Below are positions 7,579-15,411 of a stretch of DNA of 64,000 nt, piece after piece. Source of the DNA: Sphingomonadales bacterium. GTDB taxonomy: Bacteria > Pseudomonadota > Alphaproteobacteria > Sphingomonadales > Sphingomonadaceae. Within the stretch, counting starts at the first letter, position 1. The number at the start of each line of letters is the position of its first letter. The DNA is taken from positions 62,001 through 126,000 of the forward strand of contig JADKCA010000001.1 in the NCBI GenBank assembly GCA_016714795.1, read 5' to 3'. Made by a program: the position numbers and the translations under genes. Under the pieces are notes generated by a model, which saw only the letters and a program-made list of their open reading frames with translations, had not been told where the DNA came from and searched no databases.

Positions 7579-9744
7579 ATGCGTGTGCGCCTGCCCCTTT
7601 TGTCGCTTGCGGCATCCCTTGCCGTCCTGATGCCCGCTGGTGCGCAGGCGGAAACGCCAGTGGCCTCAGGCGGGGCAGGGGAGGCGGCATCTTCTCCTTA
7701 TCCCACGACGCGCGCCGAGAATCGTGTGTCCAGGCGGTTCGGGGAAACGGTGGCCGATCCCTATCGCTGGCTGGAACAGGATGTCCGGCAGAGCGCCGAA
7801 GTGCGCGACTGGGTGGATGCGCAAAATGGTGTGACGCAGGCCTTTTTGAAGACACTGCCCGCGCGCGAGACCTTTGCGGCGCGGATTAGAGCGATCATGA
7901 ATTTCGAACGGATGGGCGTGCCGCGCAAGGGCGGGAACCGCTATTTCTTCACGCGCAACAATGGCTTGCAGAATCAGTCTGTGCTGATGGTGCGCGAAGG
8001 CGTGAACGGTGCGGAGAGGCTGCTGCTTGATCCCAATGGCTGGGCAAAGGACGGGGCGACCGCGCTGGCGGAATGGCTGCCTTCGCCTGATGGGCGCTAT
8101 CTGCTCTACGCCGAGCAGGATGGCGGGACAGACTGGCGCACGCTGCGCGTGATCGATGTTGCCACAGGTCAGGCGTTGGCGGACGAGGTCAAATGGGTCA
8201 AATTCTCTGATCTCAGCTGGAAGAAGGACGGAAGCGGCTTCTTCTACTCGCGCTTTGCCGCCCCGAAAGAGGGGGCCAAATTTCAGGCGACCAACCTCAA
8301 CCAGAGCGTGTGGATGCACGCCATCGGCACATCGCAGGACGCGGATGTGAAGATCTACGCCACGCCCCAATTCCCCAAGCGCGGGCATAGCGCGGAGGTG
8401 ACCGACGATGGCCGCTATTTGCTGATCACCACCAGCGAGGGCACCGATTCGCGCTATGAACTCCATGTCGCGCGGCTTGATGGCGCGAGCACCACGCCGC
8501 CCAGACCTTTGGTGGCGGGGCTGAACAATGATTGGAAGCTGGCGGGCAGTGTCGGTTCGCTCTTCACCTTCCGCACCGATCTGAACGCCCCGCGTGGGCG
8601 CTTGGTGACGATTGATGTGGACGCACCCATCCCGGTGCCGCAGGAAATTGTCGCCCAATCGGCTGATACGATGGTGGGCGCGTCCATGGTCGGAAAGCGG
8701 CTGATCGTCGCCTATCTGGGTGACGCGAAATCCGAAGCGGAACTGCGCACGCTGGATGGCAAGCTGGTGGCTCCCATCCGCCTGCCAGGCATAGGCTCGG
8801 CAGCGGGCTTTGGCGGGGCGGCGGGCGACGCAGAGACGTTTTACAGCTTCTCCAGCTTTGCCGTCGCGCCCACTGTCTACCGCTTCAATACGGATACGGG
8901 AGAAGCGGACATCTTCTTCCAGCCCAAGACCGCGTTCAACGCGGATGATTTCGTGACTGACCAGAAATTCTACACCTCCAAAGATGGCACGCGGGTGCCC
9001 GTGTTCCTGATCAGCCGCAAGGATCGAAAAGGTGCCGCGCCAGCTTTGCTTTATGGCTATGGCGGCTTCAACAGTCCGCAGACGCCTGGCTTCAACGCCC
9101 AGCGGCTCGCCTGGGTGGATCAGGGCGGTGTGCTCGCCATCGCCAATCTTCGCGGTGGCGGTGAATATGGGAAGGACTGGCACGATGCCGGGCGGCTGGC
9201 GCGCAAACAGAATGTGTTCGATGATTTCATCGCGGCGGGCGAATATCTCATCAGCGAAGGGATTACCGAAAAGGGCAAGCTCGCCATTGAAGGCCGATCG
9301 AACGGCGGGCTGCTGATCGGTGCGGTCGTCAACCAGCGACCGGATCTGTTTGCTGCTGCGCTGCCCGTTGTCGGCGTGATGGACATGCTGCGTTTCAACC
9401 GCTTCACCGCCGGGCGCTACTGGGTGGATGATTATGGCGATCCGGCCAAAAAGGCGGATTTCAAGGTGCTGCGCGCCTATTCACCCTATCACAATATCCG
9501 CCCGGGATCGGACTATCCGGCGATCATGGTGATGACAGCGGATACCGACGACCGGGTGGTGCCCGGCCATAGCTTCAAATATGCCGCCGCCTTGCAGACC
9601 GCGCAGCCGGGGGGCAAACCCAAGCTGATCCGCATCGACACGCGCTCCGGCCATGGCAGCGGCAAGCCGACCGACAAGCTGATTGCCGAATTTGCGGATG
9701 CCTATGCCTTCATCGCGCATTTTACCGGGCTGGAGACGAACTAA
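7579..9744 (+). CDS. prolyl oligopeptidase family serine peptidase (S9A), exported
   Basis: 721-residue enzyme of about the usual POP length (~710) plus a signal peptide (hydrophobic ~residues 4-19, ending GAQAE), so it probably acts in the periplasm on short proline-containing peptides. The N-terminal beta-propeller (~residues 85-430) is followed by the alpha/beta-hydrolase domain. The nucleophile is Ser574 in GRSNGG, the acid is Asp657 in DDRVVPGHSF, and the base is His692 in SGHGSGKP. ATG 7579 is chosen for the GGAGGAAA ribosome site at 7563-7570; a TTG at 7546 is spurious. Confidence 0.92.
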   Translation: MRVRLPLLSLAASLAVLMPAGAQAETPVASGGAGEAASSPYPTTRAENRVSRRFGETVADPYRWLEQDVRQSAEVRDWVDAQNGVTQAFLKTLPARETFAARIRAIMNFERMGVPRKGGNRYFFTRNNGLQNQSVLMVREGVNGAERLLLDPNGWAKDGATALAEWLPSPDGRYLLYAEQDGGTDWRTLRVIDVATGQALADEVKWVKFSDLSWKKDGSGFFYSRFAAPKEGAKFQATNLNQSVWMHAIGTSQDADVKIYATPQFPKRGHSAEVTDDGRYLLITTSEGTDSRYELHVARLDGASTTPPRPLVAGLNNDWKLAGSVGSLFTFRTDLNAPRGRLVTIDVDAPIPVPQEIVAQSADTMVGASMVGKRLIVAYLGDAKSEAELRTLDGKLVAPIRLPGIGSAAGFGGAAGDAETFYSFSSFAVAPTVYRFNTDTGEADIFFQPKTAFNADDFVTDQKFYTSKDGTRVPVFLISRKDRKGAAPALLYGYGGFNSPQTPGFNAQRLAWVDQGGVLAIANLRGGGEYGKDWHDAGRLARKQNVFDDFIAAGEYLISEGITEKGKLAIEGRSNGGLLIGAVVNQRPDLFAAALPVVGVMDMLRFNRFTAGRYWVDDYGDPAKKADFKVLRAYSPYHNIRPGSDYPAIMVMTADTDDRVVPGHSFKYAAALQTAQPGGKPKLIRIDTRSGHGSGKPTDKLIAEFADAYAFIAHFTGLETN

Positions 9745-9760
9745 TCGTCAGTTTCGATCT

Positions 9761-9783
9761 TCCCCCGCGTCTTGCGTGGGGGA
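9761..9783. terminator. GC-rich hairpin after the S9 peptidase gene
   Basis: Arms TCCCCCGCG (9761-9769) and CGTGGGGGA (9775-9783) pair with one mismatch just after the peptidase stop. There is no T-run, so it is either a weak intrinsic terminator or part of a dispersed GC-rich repeat; a further CCGCGGCC/GGCCGC pairing occurs up to about 9830. The remaining space before rpmG shows no gene. Confidence 0.35.
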
Positions 9784-9930
9784 GGGGGCCGCAAAATCGA
9801 TCATCTGGGATTGGCCCGCGGCCTTCGCCCCCTCTCCCGCCTTGACAAATTCGCCATCCTCCCGCATTGGCCCGCCCTTCAACGCCTTTGCGTGACTTAT
9901 CAATCGAACGAATCAAAAGGGTTCAGGACC

Positions 9931-10098
9931 ATGGCCAAGCCGGCTACCGTCAAGATCAAGCTCGTCAGCAGTGCCGACACCGGCTTCTTCTATGTGACCA
10001 AGAAGAATCCCCGCACACAGACGGAAAAGCTTTCTTTCAAGAAATATGATCCCGTCGTGCGCAAGCATGTCGATTTCAAGGAAGCGAAGATCAAGTAA
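9931..10098 (+). CDS. rpmG: 50S ribosomal protein L33
   Basis: 55-residue protein MAKPATVKIKLVSSADTGFF... ending with KHVDFKEAKIK, the standard form of the L33 protein that lacks zinc-ribbon cysteines (a C-minus type). The second half (YVTKKNPRTQTEKLSFKKYD) is diagnostic. The start at 9931 follows a CAGGA ribosome site. It is separated by only nine bases from the downstream aat. Confidence 0.95.
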   Translation: MAKPATVKIKLVSSADTGFFYVTKKNPRTQTEKLSFKKYDPVVRKHVDFKEAKIK

Positions 10099-10107
10099 TC
10101 GGGGACG

Positions 10108-10878
10108 ATGTCCTCTCCGCCGCGCGATGCAGAACCGCCCGCGCGGCTTGATCTTTCCATTCTCATGGACGCCTATGCTGTCGGGGTTTTCCCGATGGCC
10201 GACTCGCGCGATTCGCCTGATGTTTATTGGGTGGAGCCGCGCCGTCGTGCGATTCTGCCGCTGGATGGCTTTCACGCCTCGCGCAGGTTGCTGCGTACGC
10301 TCAAATCCGGACGTTTTGAAACCACGGCAGATCGGGCCTTTGCCGATGTTGTGCGACTGTGCGGAACGCCCGCGCCGGGTCGTGAAGAGACGTGGATCAA
10401 CCCGATGATCGCGGACGCGGTCAACCGGCTGCATCTGGCGGGATGCGCACACAGTATTGAGACATGGGAAGAGGGCGAGCTGGTCGGCGGCCTTTATGGC
10501 ATAAGGCTGGGGCGGGCGTTCTTCGGCGAAAGCATGTTCAGCACGCGCACCGATGCTTCAAAAGTGGCGCTGGCGCATCTGGTGGCACGGCTGCGCGCCG
10601 GCGGGTTCATGCTGCTCGATTGCCAGTTCCAGACCCCGCATCTTCAATCGCTCGGTGCGATCGAAATCAGTCAGTCCGCCTATAAATCCAGATTATCGTC
10701 GGCCACGTCTTCCACCGGCTCCGGCGCGCTATCGGCTGCGGACGGGGATTTCGGAGCGCTGGACCGCTTGCGCGGGGCCGATGAGCCATTGCCGCTGGCG
10801 GACTCGCCCCGGGCGATGGTGGTGCCTTCACCCGTATCCATATGGCGCATCTGGCAATCCTTGGTCCAGACGTCATAG
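10108..10878 (+). CDS. aat: leucyl/phenylalanyl-tRNA--protein transferase
   Basis: 256-residue Aat, which attaches Leu or Phe to N-terminal Arg/Lys for N-end-rule degradation by ClpAPS. Conserved blocks are the N-terminal DAYAVGVFPMAD, the YWVEPRRRAILPLDGFH segment, GCAHSIETWEEGELVGGLYG and the FFGESMFS...ASKVALAHL region. Homology to the family core ends near residue 195 (SLGAIEISQSAYKSRL). The remaining ~60 residues are read antisense through the 3' end of the DUF2155 gene and end IWQSLVQTS. The E. coli enzyme is 234 residues, so the length is not in itself abnormal. Confidence 0.9.
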   Translation: MSSPPRDAEPPARLDLSILMDAYAVGVFPMADSRDSPDVYWVEPRRRAILPLDGFHASRRLLRTLKSGRFETTADRAFADVVRLCGTPAPGREETWINPMIADAVNRLHLAGCAHSIETWEEGELVGGLYGIRLGRAFFGESMFSTRTDASKVALAHLVARLRAGGFMLLDCQFQTPHLQSLGAIEISQSAYKSRLSSATSSTGSGALSAADGDFGALDRLRGADEPLPLADSPRAMVVPSPVSIWRIWQSLVQTS

Positions 10879-11345
10879 ATGGGGTGTTCAACCACGTTGA
10901 GCGAGGGCGATTCCTTGTAGAGCCAGCCTGAAAAGACGCGCCGCCACTTCTTGTCAGCCCCCTGCACCGTCACTTGTGCGAAGGCTCCGGTCAATTGTTC
11001 GACTTCCCATGGCGCAGTGGTTTCACAGGCCTGAAGTCGCACCACGACATCGCCGATGCGCACAGCCTGACCAGGTTTCAGCGTGAGGTCGCGGGACAGG
11101 CCGTTGCGCTTGTTGAGCAGACCAAGAACGGCCACGCGCTCGGCCATCGCAGTGGTCTTGCCAATGGGTTGCGCGGCAGGCTTGGGCGCTTCGGCCTTGA
11201 CCGTCGGCTGGGCAGGCTTGGGGGCTGTTGCCGCCGCCGGTTTGGCCGCTTCGGTTGCAATGCTGTTCTGGAGCGCGGGAGCGGCCTGCCAAGCCGCAAC
11301 GGAGGCCGCCGTAACGCCAAGAGCCAACAGGCCAAGCCGCTTCAT
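10680..11345 (-). CDS. DUF2155 domain-containing protein
   Basis: 221-residue exported protein: a signal segment (residues 1-19), an Ala/Pro/Lys-rich linker (~30-65), then the DUF2155 core around residues 75-165 (VVRLQACETTAPWEVEQ...VFSGWLYKESPSLNVVEHPIYDVW) with two conserved Cys. A Ser-rich low-complexity tail ends DDNLDL. Function unknown; the family sits next to NDUFA12 homologues in alphaproteobacteria. Its start overlaps the NDUFA12 stop (ATGA) and its last 199 nt lie antisense to aat. Confidence 0.82.
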   Translation of the reverse strand: MKRLGLLALGVTAASVAAWQAAPALQNSIATEAAKPAAATAPKPAQPTVKAEAPKPAAQPIGKTTAMAERVAVLGLLNKRNGLSRDLTLKPGQAVRIGDVVVRLQACETTAPWEVEQLTGAFAQVTVQGADKKWRRVFSGWLYKESPSLNVVEHPIYDVWTKDCQMRHMDTGEGTTIARGESASGNGSSAPRKRSSAPKSPSAADSAPEPVEDVADDNLDL

Positions 11346-11740
11346 GCCGCGTCAGGGCTCCACGCTTCATAATCGCCGGTGGCCGCAGCACGCCTTCCAC
11401 CCGATTCAGGCGCTCCAGCAGGCTTGTAGGCCGCAGGCGTTCCCGTGGGATTGACGTTGCCGGGCTTCTCCCATGCCTTGGCAGCGGGCAAAGCGCGTTC
11501 GGGCACGTCGGGCAGCGTGTTGTGCAGCCAGCCGTGCCATTCGGGCGGAACCCGGCTGGCATCATTGGCCCCGGCATACATCACCCAGCGGCGCGGACGC
11601 CCATCCGGATGGCTGCCGCCTTGATAATAGACATTGCCCTGCGCGTCCTCACCCATGCGCGTGCCGCGCAAGCGGGTGTGGAGCCATGTGCCGAAGGTCG
11701 CGCCTTCCCACCAGGTGAAGATGTTTTTGATAACGCCCAT
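11342..11740 (-). CDS. NADH:ubiquinone oxidoreductase accessory subunit, NDUFA12 family
   Basis: 132-residue homologue of mitochondrial complex I subunit NDUFA12 (B17.2), a supernumerary subunit known in alphaproteobacteria such as Paracoccus. The signature IFTWWEGATFGTWLHTRLRG...VGEDxxGNVYYQ-type start is visible, followed by RRWVMYAGANDASRVPPEWHGWLH. The C-terminal third is Ala/Pro-rich. It lies far from any nuo operon, in a two-gene unit with DUF2155. Confidence 0.9.
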   Translation of the reverse strand: MGVIKNIFTWWEGATFGTWLHTRLRGTRMGEDAQGNVYYQGGSHPDGRPRRWVMYAGANDASRVPPEWHGWLHNTLPDVPERALPAAKAWEKPGNVNPTGTPAAYKPAGAPESGGRRAAATGDYEAWSPDAA

Positions 11741-11788
11741 GATGCAAGCGCGCTTACGCCTTCAGGCGAGCGGACGCAACAGCCTGCA

Positions 11789-12265
11789 TCAATCCTTCGG
11801 GTCATCCCAGATCACGCGGTCGCCCGCAGCGATACCCAGCGCCTCGGCTTTGCCGCCGCCGATTTCCAGCACGGCAGAAACGGGCTCGCCCGATTGCACG
11901 GGCTCCAGCGAGTAGGGAATCGTCTCAGCCTCGATCCGCGCGATCGTTCCGTCCGGGCGGATGAAGATCATATCGAGCGGGATTTCGGTGTTCTTCATCC
12001 AGAAGGTCGCCATGCGCGGCGGGATCATCGGGAAAATCATGCCGCCATCGTCCGGCAATGACTTGCGGAACATCAGGCCGCGCTCATGGTCTTCCTGCGT
12101 CCGGGCAATCTCGATCCTGAACTTGTGTTCGGCCTTCGCGCTCTTGATGGTGAGCGGGATGGTGGCCGCAGCAGTGGCGGTTTCAGCGCCGCCTGCAGGA
12201 TGGGACGAGCAGGCGGGAACGAGCAGCAGAGCGACGGCTGCAAACCAGATACGCGATACGGTCAC
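11789..12265 (-). CDS. DUF192 family lipoprotein
   Basis: 158-residue protein with a short signal peptide and a lipobox-like LLVPACSS (Cys at ~19), so probably a lipoprotein, although Pro at the -2 position is unusual. The DUF192 domain covers ~residues 40-155: ERGLMFRKSLPDDGGMIFPM, then FWMKNTEIPLDMIFI and VLEIGGGKAEALGIAAGDRV. Function unknown. The GTG start at 12265 overlaps the TGA of the cold-shock gene, so the pair is coupled, an arrangement common in alphaproteobacteria. Confidence 0.85.
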   Translation of the reverse strand: MTVSRIWFAAVALLLVPACSSHPAGGAETATAAATIPLTIKSAKAEHKFRIEIARTQEDHERGLMFRKSLPDDGGMIFPMIPPRMATFWMKNTEIPLDMIFIRPDGTIARIEAETIPYSLEPVQSGEPVSAVLEIGGGKAEALGIAAGDRVIWDDPKD

Positions 12266-12873
12266 TGCGGTGCGATCTCCAAAGCCAGCAAGCCCTTCTC
12301 GGTCCGGCCAATCCGGGCGAGTAACGGGTCTCCTGGCAGCACATCCATTATACCAGCACTGCGCAGCGTTTCCATATGTACAAACACATCGGCTTCATCG
12401 CCGACGCGGTTGAGAAAGCCATAGCCTTTCAACCGGTTGAACCATTTCACGACAACGCGTTCCAGTTCTCCCGGTGGTTCGATCAGGTCGCGCATTTCTG
12501 CCTGGCTGGTGCGCGCGGCGGGCTTGCTGTCCGAATCAAAGCCTGTGGCCGTGGCCAGATCGAAGCTCACCACGCGTTCGGCCTGCAATCCCTTGCGGCC
12601 ATGGCTGGCAAAACAGACCACTTGCGTGCCCTCTGGCAGCATCCGGCGACCATGATCGCGCAGCACAGAGAAATGCAGGAGAATGTCTCCTGATTGGTCA
12701 TCTGGCACGATAAATCCGAAGCCGCGCGCGGTATCAAACCATTTGACGCGGCCCGACACTTCAACCGCAAGGGCTGACTCGGACGGGGAGCCGGTTTCAA
12801 CAGGGTGCGCTGCCTGTGCGGCAGTCTTGCTGTCATCGACCCAAAGGGCACCTGTCTGGTGCTCATTTGGCAT
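12262..12873 (-). CDS. cold-shock protein with two cold-shock domains
   Basis: About 203 residues with two OB-fold cold-shock domains: CSD1 ~residues 38-105 (VKWFDTARGFGFIVPDD, LLHFSVLRDHG) and CSD2 ~residues 136-200 (VKWFNRLKGYGFLNRVGDEADVFVHMETL). Both keep the KWF, GFGFI/GYGFL and VH/LHF RNA-binding aromatics, with the first domain having Leu in place of the common Val-Phe-Val-His strand. Double-CSD proteins are an alphaproteobacterial form of Csp that bind RNA or single-stranded DNA. The start is taken at MPNEHQTG (12873); a longer version would begin at 12921. Confidence 0.83.
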   Translation of the reverse strand: MPNEHQTGALWVDDSKTAAQAAHPVETGSPSESALAVEVSGRVKWFDTARGFGFIVPDDQSGDILLHFSVLRDHGRRMLPEGTQVVCFASHGRKGLQAERVVSFDLATATGFDSDSKPAARTSQAEMRDLIEPPGELERVVVKWFNRLKGYGFLNRVGDEADVFVHMETLRSAGIMDVLPGDPLLARIGRTEKGLLALEIAPQ

Positions 12874-12950
12874 GGGAACTGTCCATCTTTTTATTTCTTC
12901 CGGCACCCAATATGCCGACACAGGCCAGCAAAAACAAGATTTTAGTCAGA

Positions 12951-13487
12951 TTAACCATCGTCATTTGCCAAATGGGAGCTTCGCTCGGCCTCCGCCAGGT
13001 CCATGCGCAGAACCTTCCGCACCACATCGGAATCATGACCCGCACGCGCGAGCTGCCCAGCCCAGCGCATGCGCTGCCGGTCATCTGCAACCCCTTGGGA
13101 AAAGGGGCCGATCCGCTTTCGGGCGGCCAGTTTCAACGCATCGCGCAGCGCCGATTCTGAATCCGTTGCGGCGAAATTCCGGGCCAGTTCATCCGCGATA
13201 CCGGACTGGCGCAGCGCCTGATGGATGCGCCGTTCTCCAAAACCTTTTGCGCGCAGGCCGGTGACGCGGGCGGACGCAAAGGCCGAATCATCAATGAATC
13301 CATTGCGAACGCAGGCCTCCACCAGCGATTCGATGTCGGGTGCCGAGTCTCCGATCCAGTCCTGTTCACGCAGTTTGCGACGCAGATAGGCGGCGAGCTT
13401 GCCCGATGACGTGGCGTATCGCGCAACATAGGTGATGGCGAGCGACCGCAGCCCGGGCTGATCCAGCGTGCCGCGCCGGGGGGTCAC
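12951..13487 (-). CDS. recX: regulatory protein RecX
   Basis: 178-residue RecX-type protein that modulates RecA filaments. Tandem three-helix modules are visible, for example YVARYATSSGKLAAYLRRKL, IESLVEACVRNGFIDDSAFASARV, GERRIHQALRQSGI and a C-terminal LARAGHDSDVVRKVL. The GTG at 13487 is preferred because it lies 4 nt after the prmA stop; a much longer in-frame extension only reads prmA antiphase. RecX is usually near recA in other bacteria; here it follows prmA. Confidence 0.8.
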   Translation of the reverse strand: MTPRRGTLDQPGLRSLAITYVARYATSSGKLAAYLRRKLREQDWIGDSAPDIESLVEACVRNGFIDDSAFASARVTGLRAKGFGERRIHQALRQSGIADELARNFAATDSESALRDALKLAARKRIGPFSQGVADDRQRMRWAGQLARAGHDSDVVRKVLRMDLAEAERSSHLANDDG

Positions 13488-13491
13488 GGCG

Positions 13492-14497
13492 TCACCATGT
13501 CCCGAAATCGCCGGGCGGCTGGCTGGTGCGTCCGGTGGTGCGCACAGGGCGCTGATGCCCGCGCCGCGCCCGGCGGATGAGGTGCAGCGTCGGCCAGTCT
13601 GCGCTGCCGCTGGCGGAGGACAGGCGGAAGCCATGCTGACGATAGGCGGCCACCACGGCATCCTGCTGTCGCCCGAGCAGGCCGGCGAGAATCACAGAGC
13701 CGCCATCGGCAATCAGGACATCAAGCGCGGGGGCAAGCTCGATCAGCGGCCCGGCCAATATGTTGGCGATGATCAGATCAAAAGGTGCGCGCCGCCGGAT
13801 GAGCGGATGATCCACCGGAAGCCGTCACCAGTGCGATCTGGCCCGCACCCCGGCCCGTCTGCATGCCATTGATGCGCGCATAATCCGAAGCGAAATCCAC
13901 GCTGACAGGATCAATGTCAGACGCCACGATGCGCGCGTGCGGCCAGAGATGCTGGGCGGCAAAGGCCAATATGCCCGTACCGGTGCCAATGTCCGCAATC
14001 GTCCGAAAACGCAGGCCCTTCCGCTGCATCCGGTCCAGTTGCGCAAGGCAGCCCGCCGTCGTGTCATGCCCGCCCGTTCCAAAGGCCTGCCCGGCATCAA
14101 TGCGGATTGCGGTTGATCCTGCCGGCACTTGCCCGGCAAAGGCAAAGGTGTGGACGAAGAAGCGCCCGGCATGGACGGGTTCGAGCGCGGACTGGCTCAT
14201 GGTCACCCAATCTTCATCGGGCAAATGTTCGAGGCGCGGTGGCGCGCCGGCAGCGCCTGGAATCAGGCTGTGAATCAAATTCACCGTCGCTGCATCCGGT
14301 TTGCCTTCGAAATAGGCGGTCAGCAGCCAGTCATCAGGCCGCGACTCGTCTGGCTCGCTGGCGACGAAGGTGGGCGCGGGGTCTATTCCGGCAAGTGCGG
14401 GAACTTCCCCGGTCAACGTTTCGGCTTCCGCGCGGGTGCAGGCGATATTGAGGGTCCAGGTGCCGGTCATTTCCTGTGCATAGAACAGGCGCGACAT
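13492..14497 (-). CDS. prmA: ribosomal protein L11 methyltransferase PrmA (frameshifted)
   Basis: SAM-dependent methyltransferase of ribosomal protein L11. The first segment carries the N-terminal substrate-binding domain and the SAM motifs GTGGHDTTAGCL and IADIGTGTGILAFAA; the continuation FDLIIANILAGPLIELAP (N-I-L motif IV) lies in another frame starting near 13815 and ends QPPGDFGTW. The frame changes within the CCGGTGG stretch at about 13812-13818, equivalent to two bases missing or one extra. All other parts look intact, so a consensus error is as likely as a real mutation. The start could also be the ATG at 14470. Confidence 0.85.
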
Positions 14498-14632
14498 GGA
14501 TCAAGGGCGCAGCGGCCAAATTGCGCCCGCAAAATTATGCAGAACGCGCGTCCACGCTGGTTGCACAGCGCGGACATTGCGCTAAAGGCTGGCCACATAT
14601 CTGGAAAATGAGCTCAGCCAAGGGAGCCACAC

Positions 14633-15028
14633 ATGGCGCGAAACACCGCGCGGCCGTTGTCGCCGCACCTTCAGATCTACAAATGGGGGCCGCATATGGC
14701 GGTTTCCATCCTGAACCGGGCGATGGGAGTCGGGCTGGCGACGGTCGGCATTGCCGCCATTACCTGGTGGCTGGTTTCCGCCGCGAGCGGGGAAGCGGCC
14801 TATGACGCCTTCCTGAAATGCGCGCACAGCTGGCTTGGCATCGTTGTCGGTGTCGGGCTGACCTTCGCCTGGCTGCTGCACTTTTTTGCCGGGGTCCGTC
14901 ATTTTTTTCTGGATGCTGGCGCGGGCTTTGAACTCAACGCCAACCGCACATGGGCTTGGTCCACGTTGCTGGGCGCGGTCATCGTGACCGGTGCGATCTG
15001 GCTGTTTATCGCAGGGAAGGGCTTGTAA
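14633..15028 (+). CDS. sdhC: succinate dehydrogenase cytochrome b556 subunit SdhC
   Basis: 131-residue membrane anchor of complex II that helps bind heme b and quinone. RPLSPHLQIYKWGPHMAVSILNRAMG is the family signature (PROSITE-like RPLSPHL...SI.HR), with the heme-ligand His in the second helix (LKCAHSWLG) and three membrane segments at ~30-52, 68-90 and 108-128. ATG 14633 follows AAGGGAG. The stop overlaps the sdhD start (TAATG). The ~115-nt divergent gap to prmA should hold the promoter. Confidence 0.93.
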   Translation: MARNTARPLSPHLQIYKWGPHMAVSILNRAMGVGLATVGIAAITWWLVSAASGEAAYDAFLKCAHSWLGIVVGVGLTFAWLLHFFAGVRHFFLDAGAGFELNANRTWAWSTLLGAVIVTGAIWLFIAGKGL

Positions 15029-15411
15029 TGGGCAGCGGCACTGGATTGGGTCAGGTTCGCGGGCTGGGTTCGGCCAAGAGCGGATCGCATCATTGGTGGC
15101 TCCAGCGCGTAACCGCGATGGGCAATGTCGTGCTGACAGTGTGGCTGGTGGTCTCGCTGTTGCGCCTCCCGGCGATTGACTATGCCACGGTGACGACATG
15201 GCTTGCTTCGCCTTGGGCCGCAGTGCCGATGGTGCTGTTCGTCCTCAACGCTTTCTGGCATTTCCGGCTGGGCCTTCAGGTGGTGCTTGAGGATTATGTG
15301 AAGGGCGGGCTCCGCATCGTCGCCATGGGCCTGCTGCACGCCTGGACCTTCGGCATGGGCGCATTCGCCCTGTTTTCCATTCTCAAGATTGCATTTGCGG
15401 GGACGAACTAA
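15028..15411 (+). CDS. sdhD: succinate dehydrogenase membrane anchor SdhD
   Basis: 127-residue hydrophobic anchor subunit. It begins with a short soluble stretch (GLGSAKSGSHHWWLQRVTAMGNV, with the conserved HHWW and R), then three helices at ~33-55, 62-85 and 97-120, with a His-containing FWHFRLGLQVVLEDYV segment expected to coordinate heme. It overlaps sdhC and sdhA by single bases (TAATG on both sides). Confidence 0.92.
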   Translation: MGSGTGLGQVRGLGSAKSGSHHWWLQRVTAMGNVVLTVWLVVSLLRLPAIDYATVTTWLASPWAAVPMVLFVLNAFWHFRLGLQVVLEDYVKGGLRIVAMGLLHAWTFGMGAFALFSILKIAFAGTN

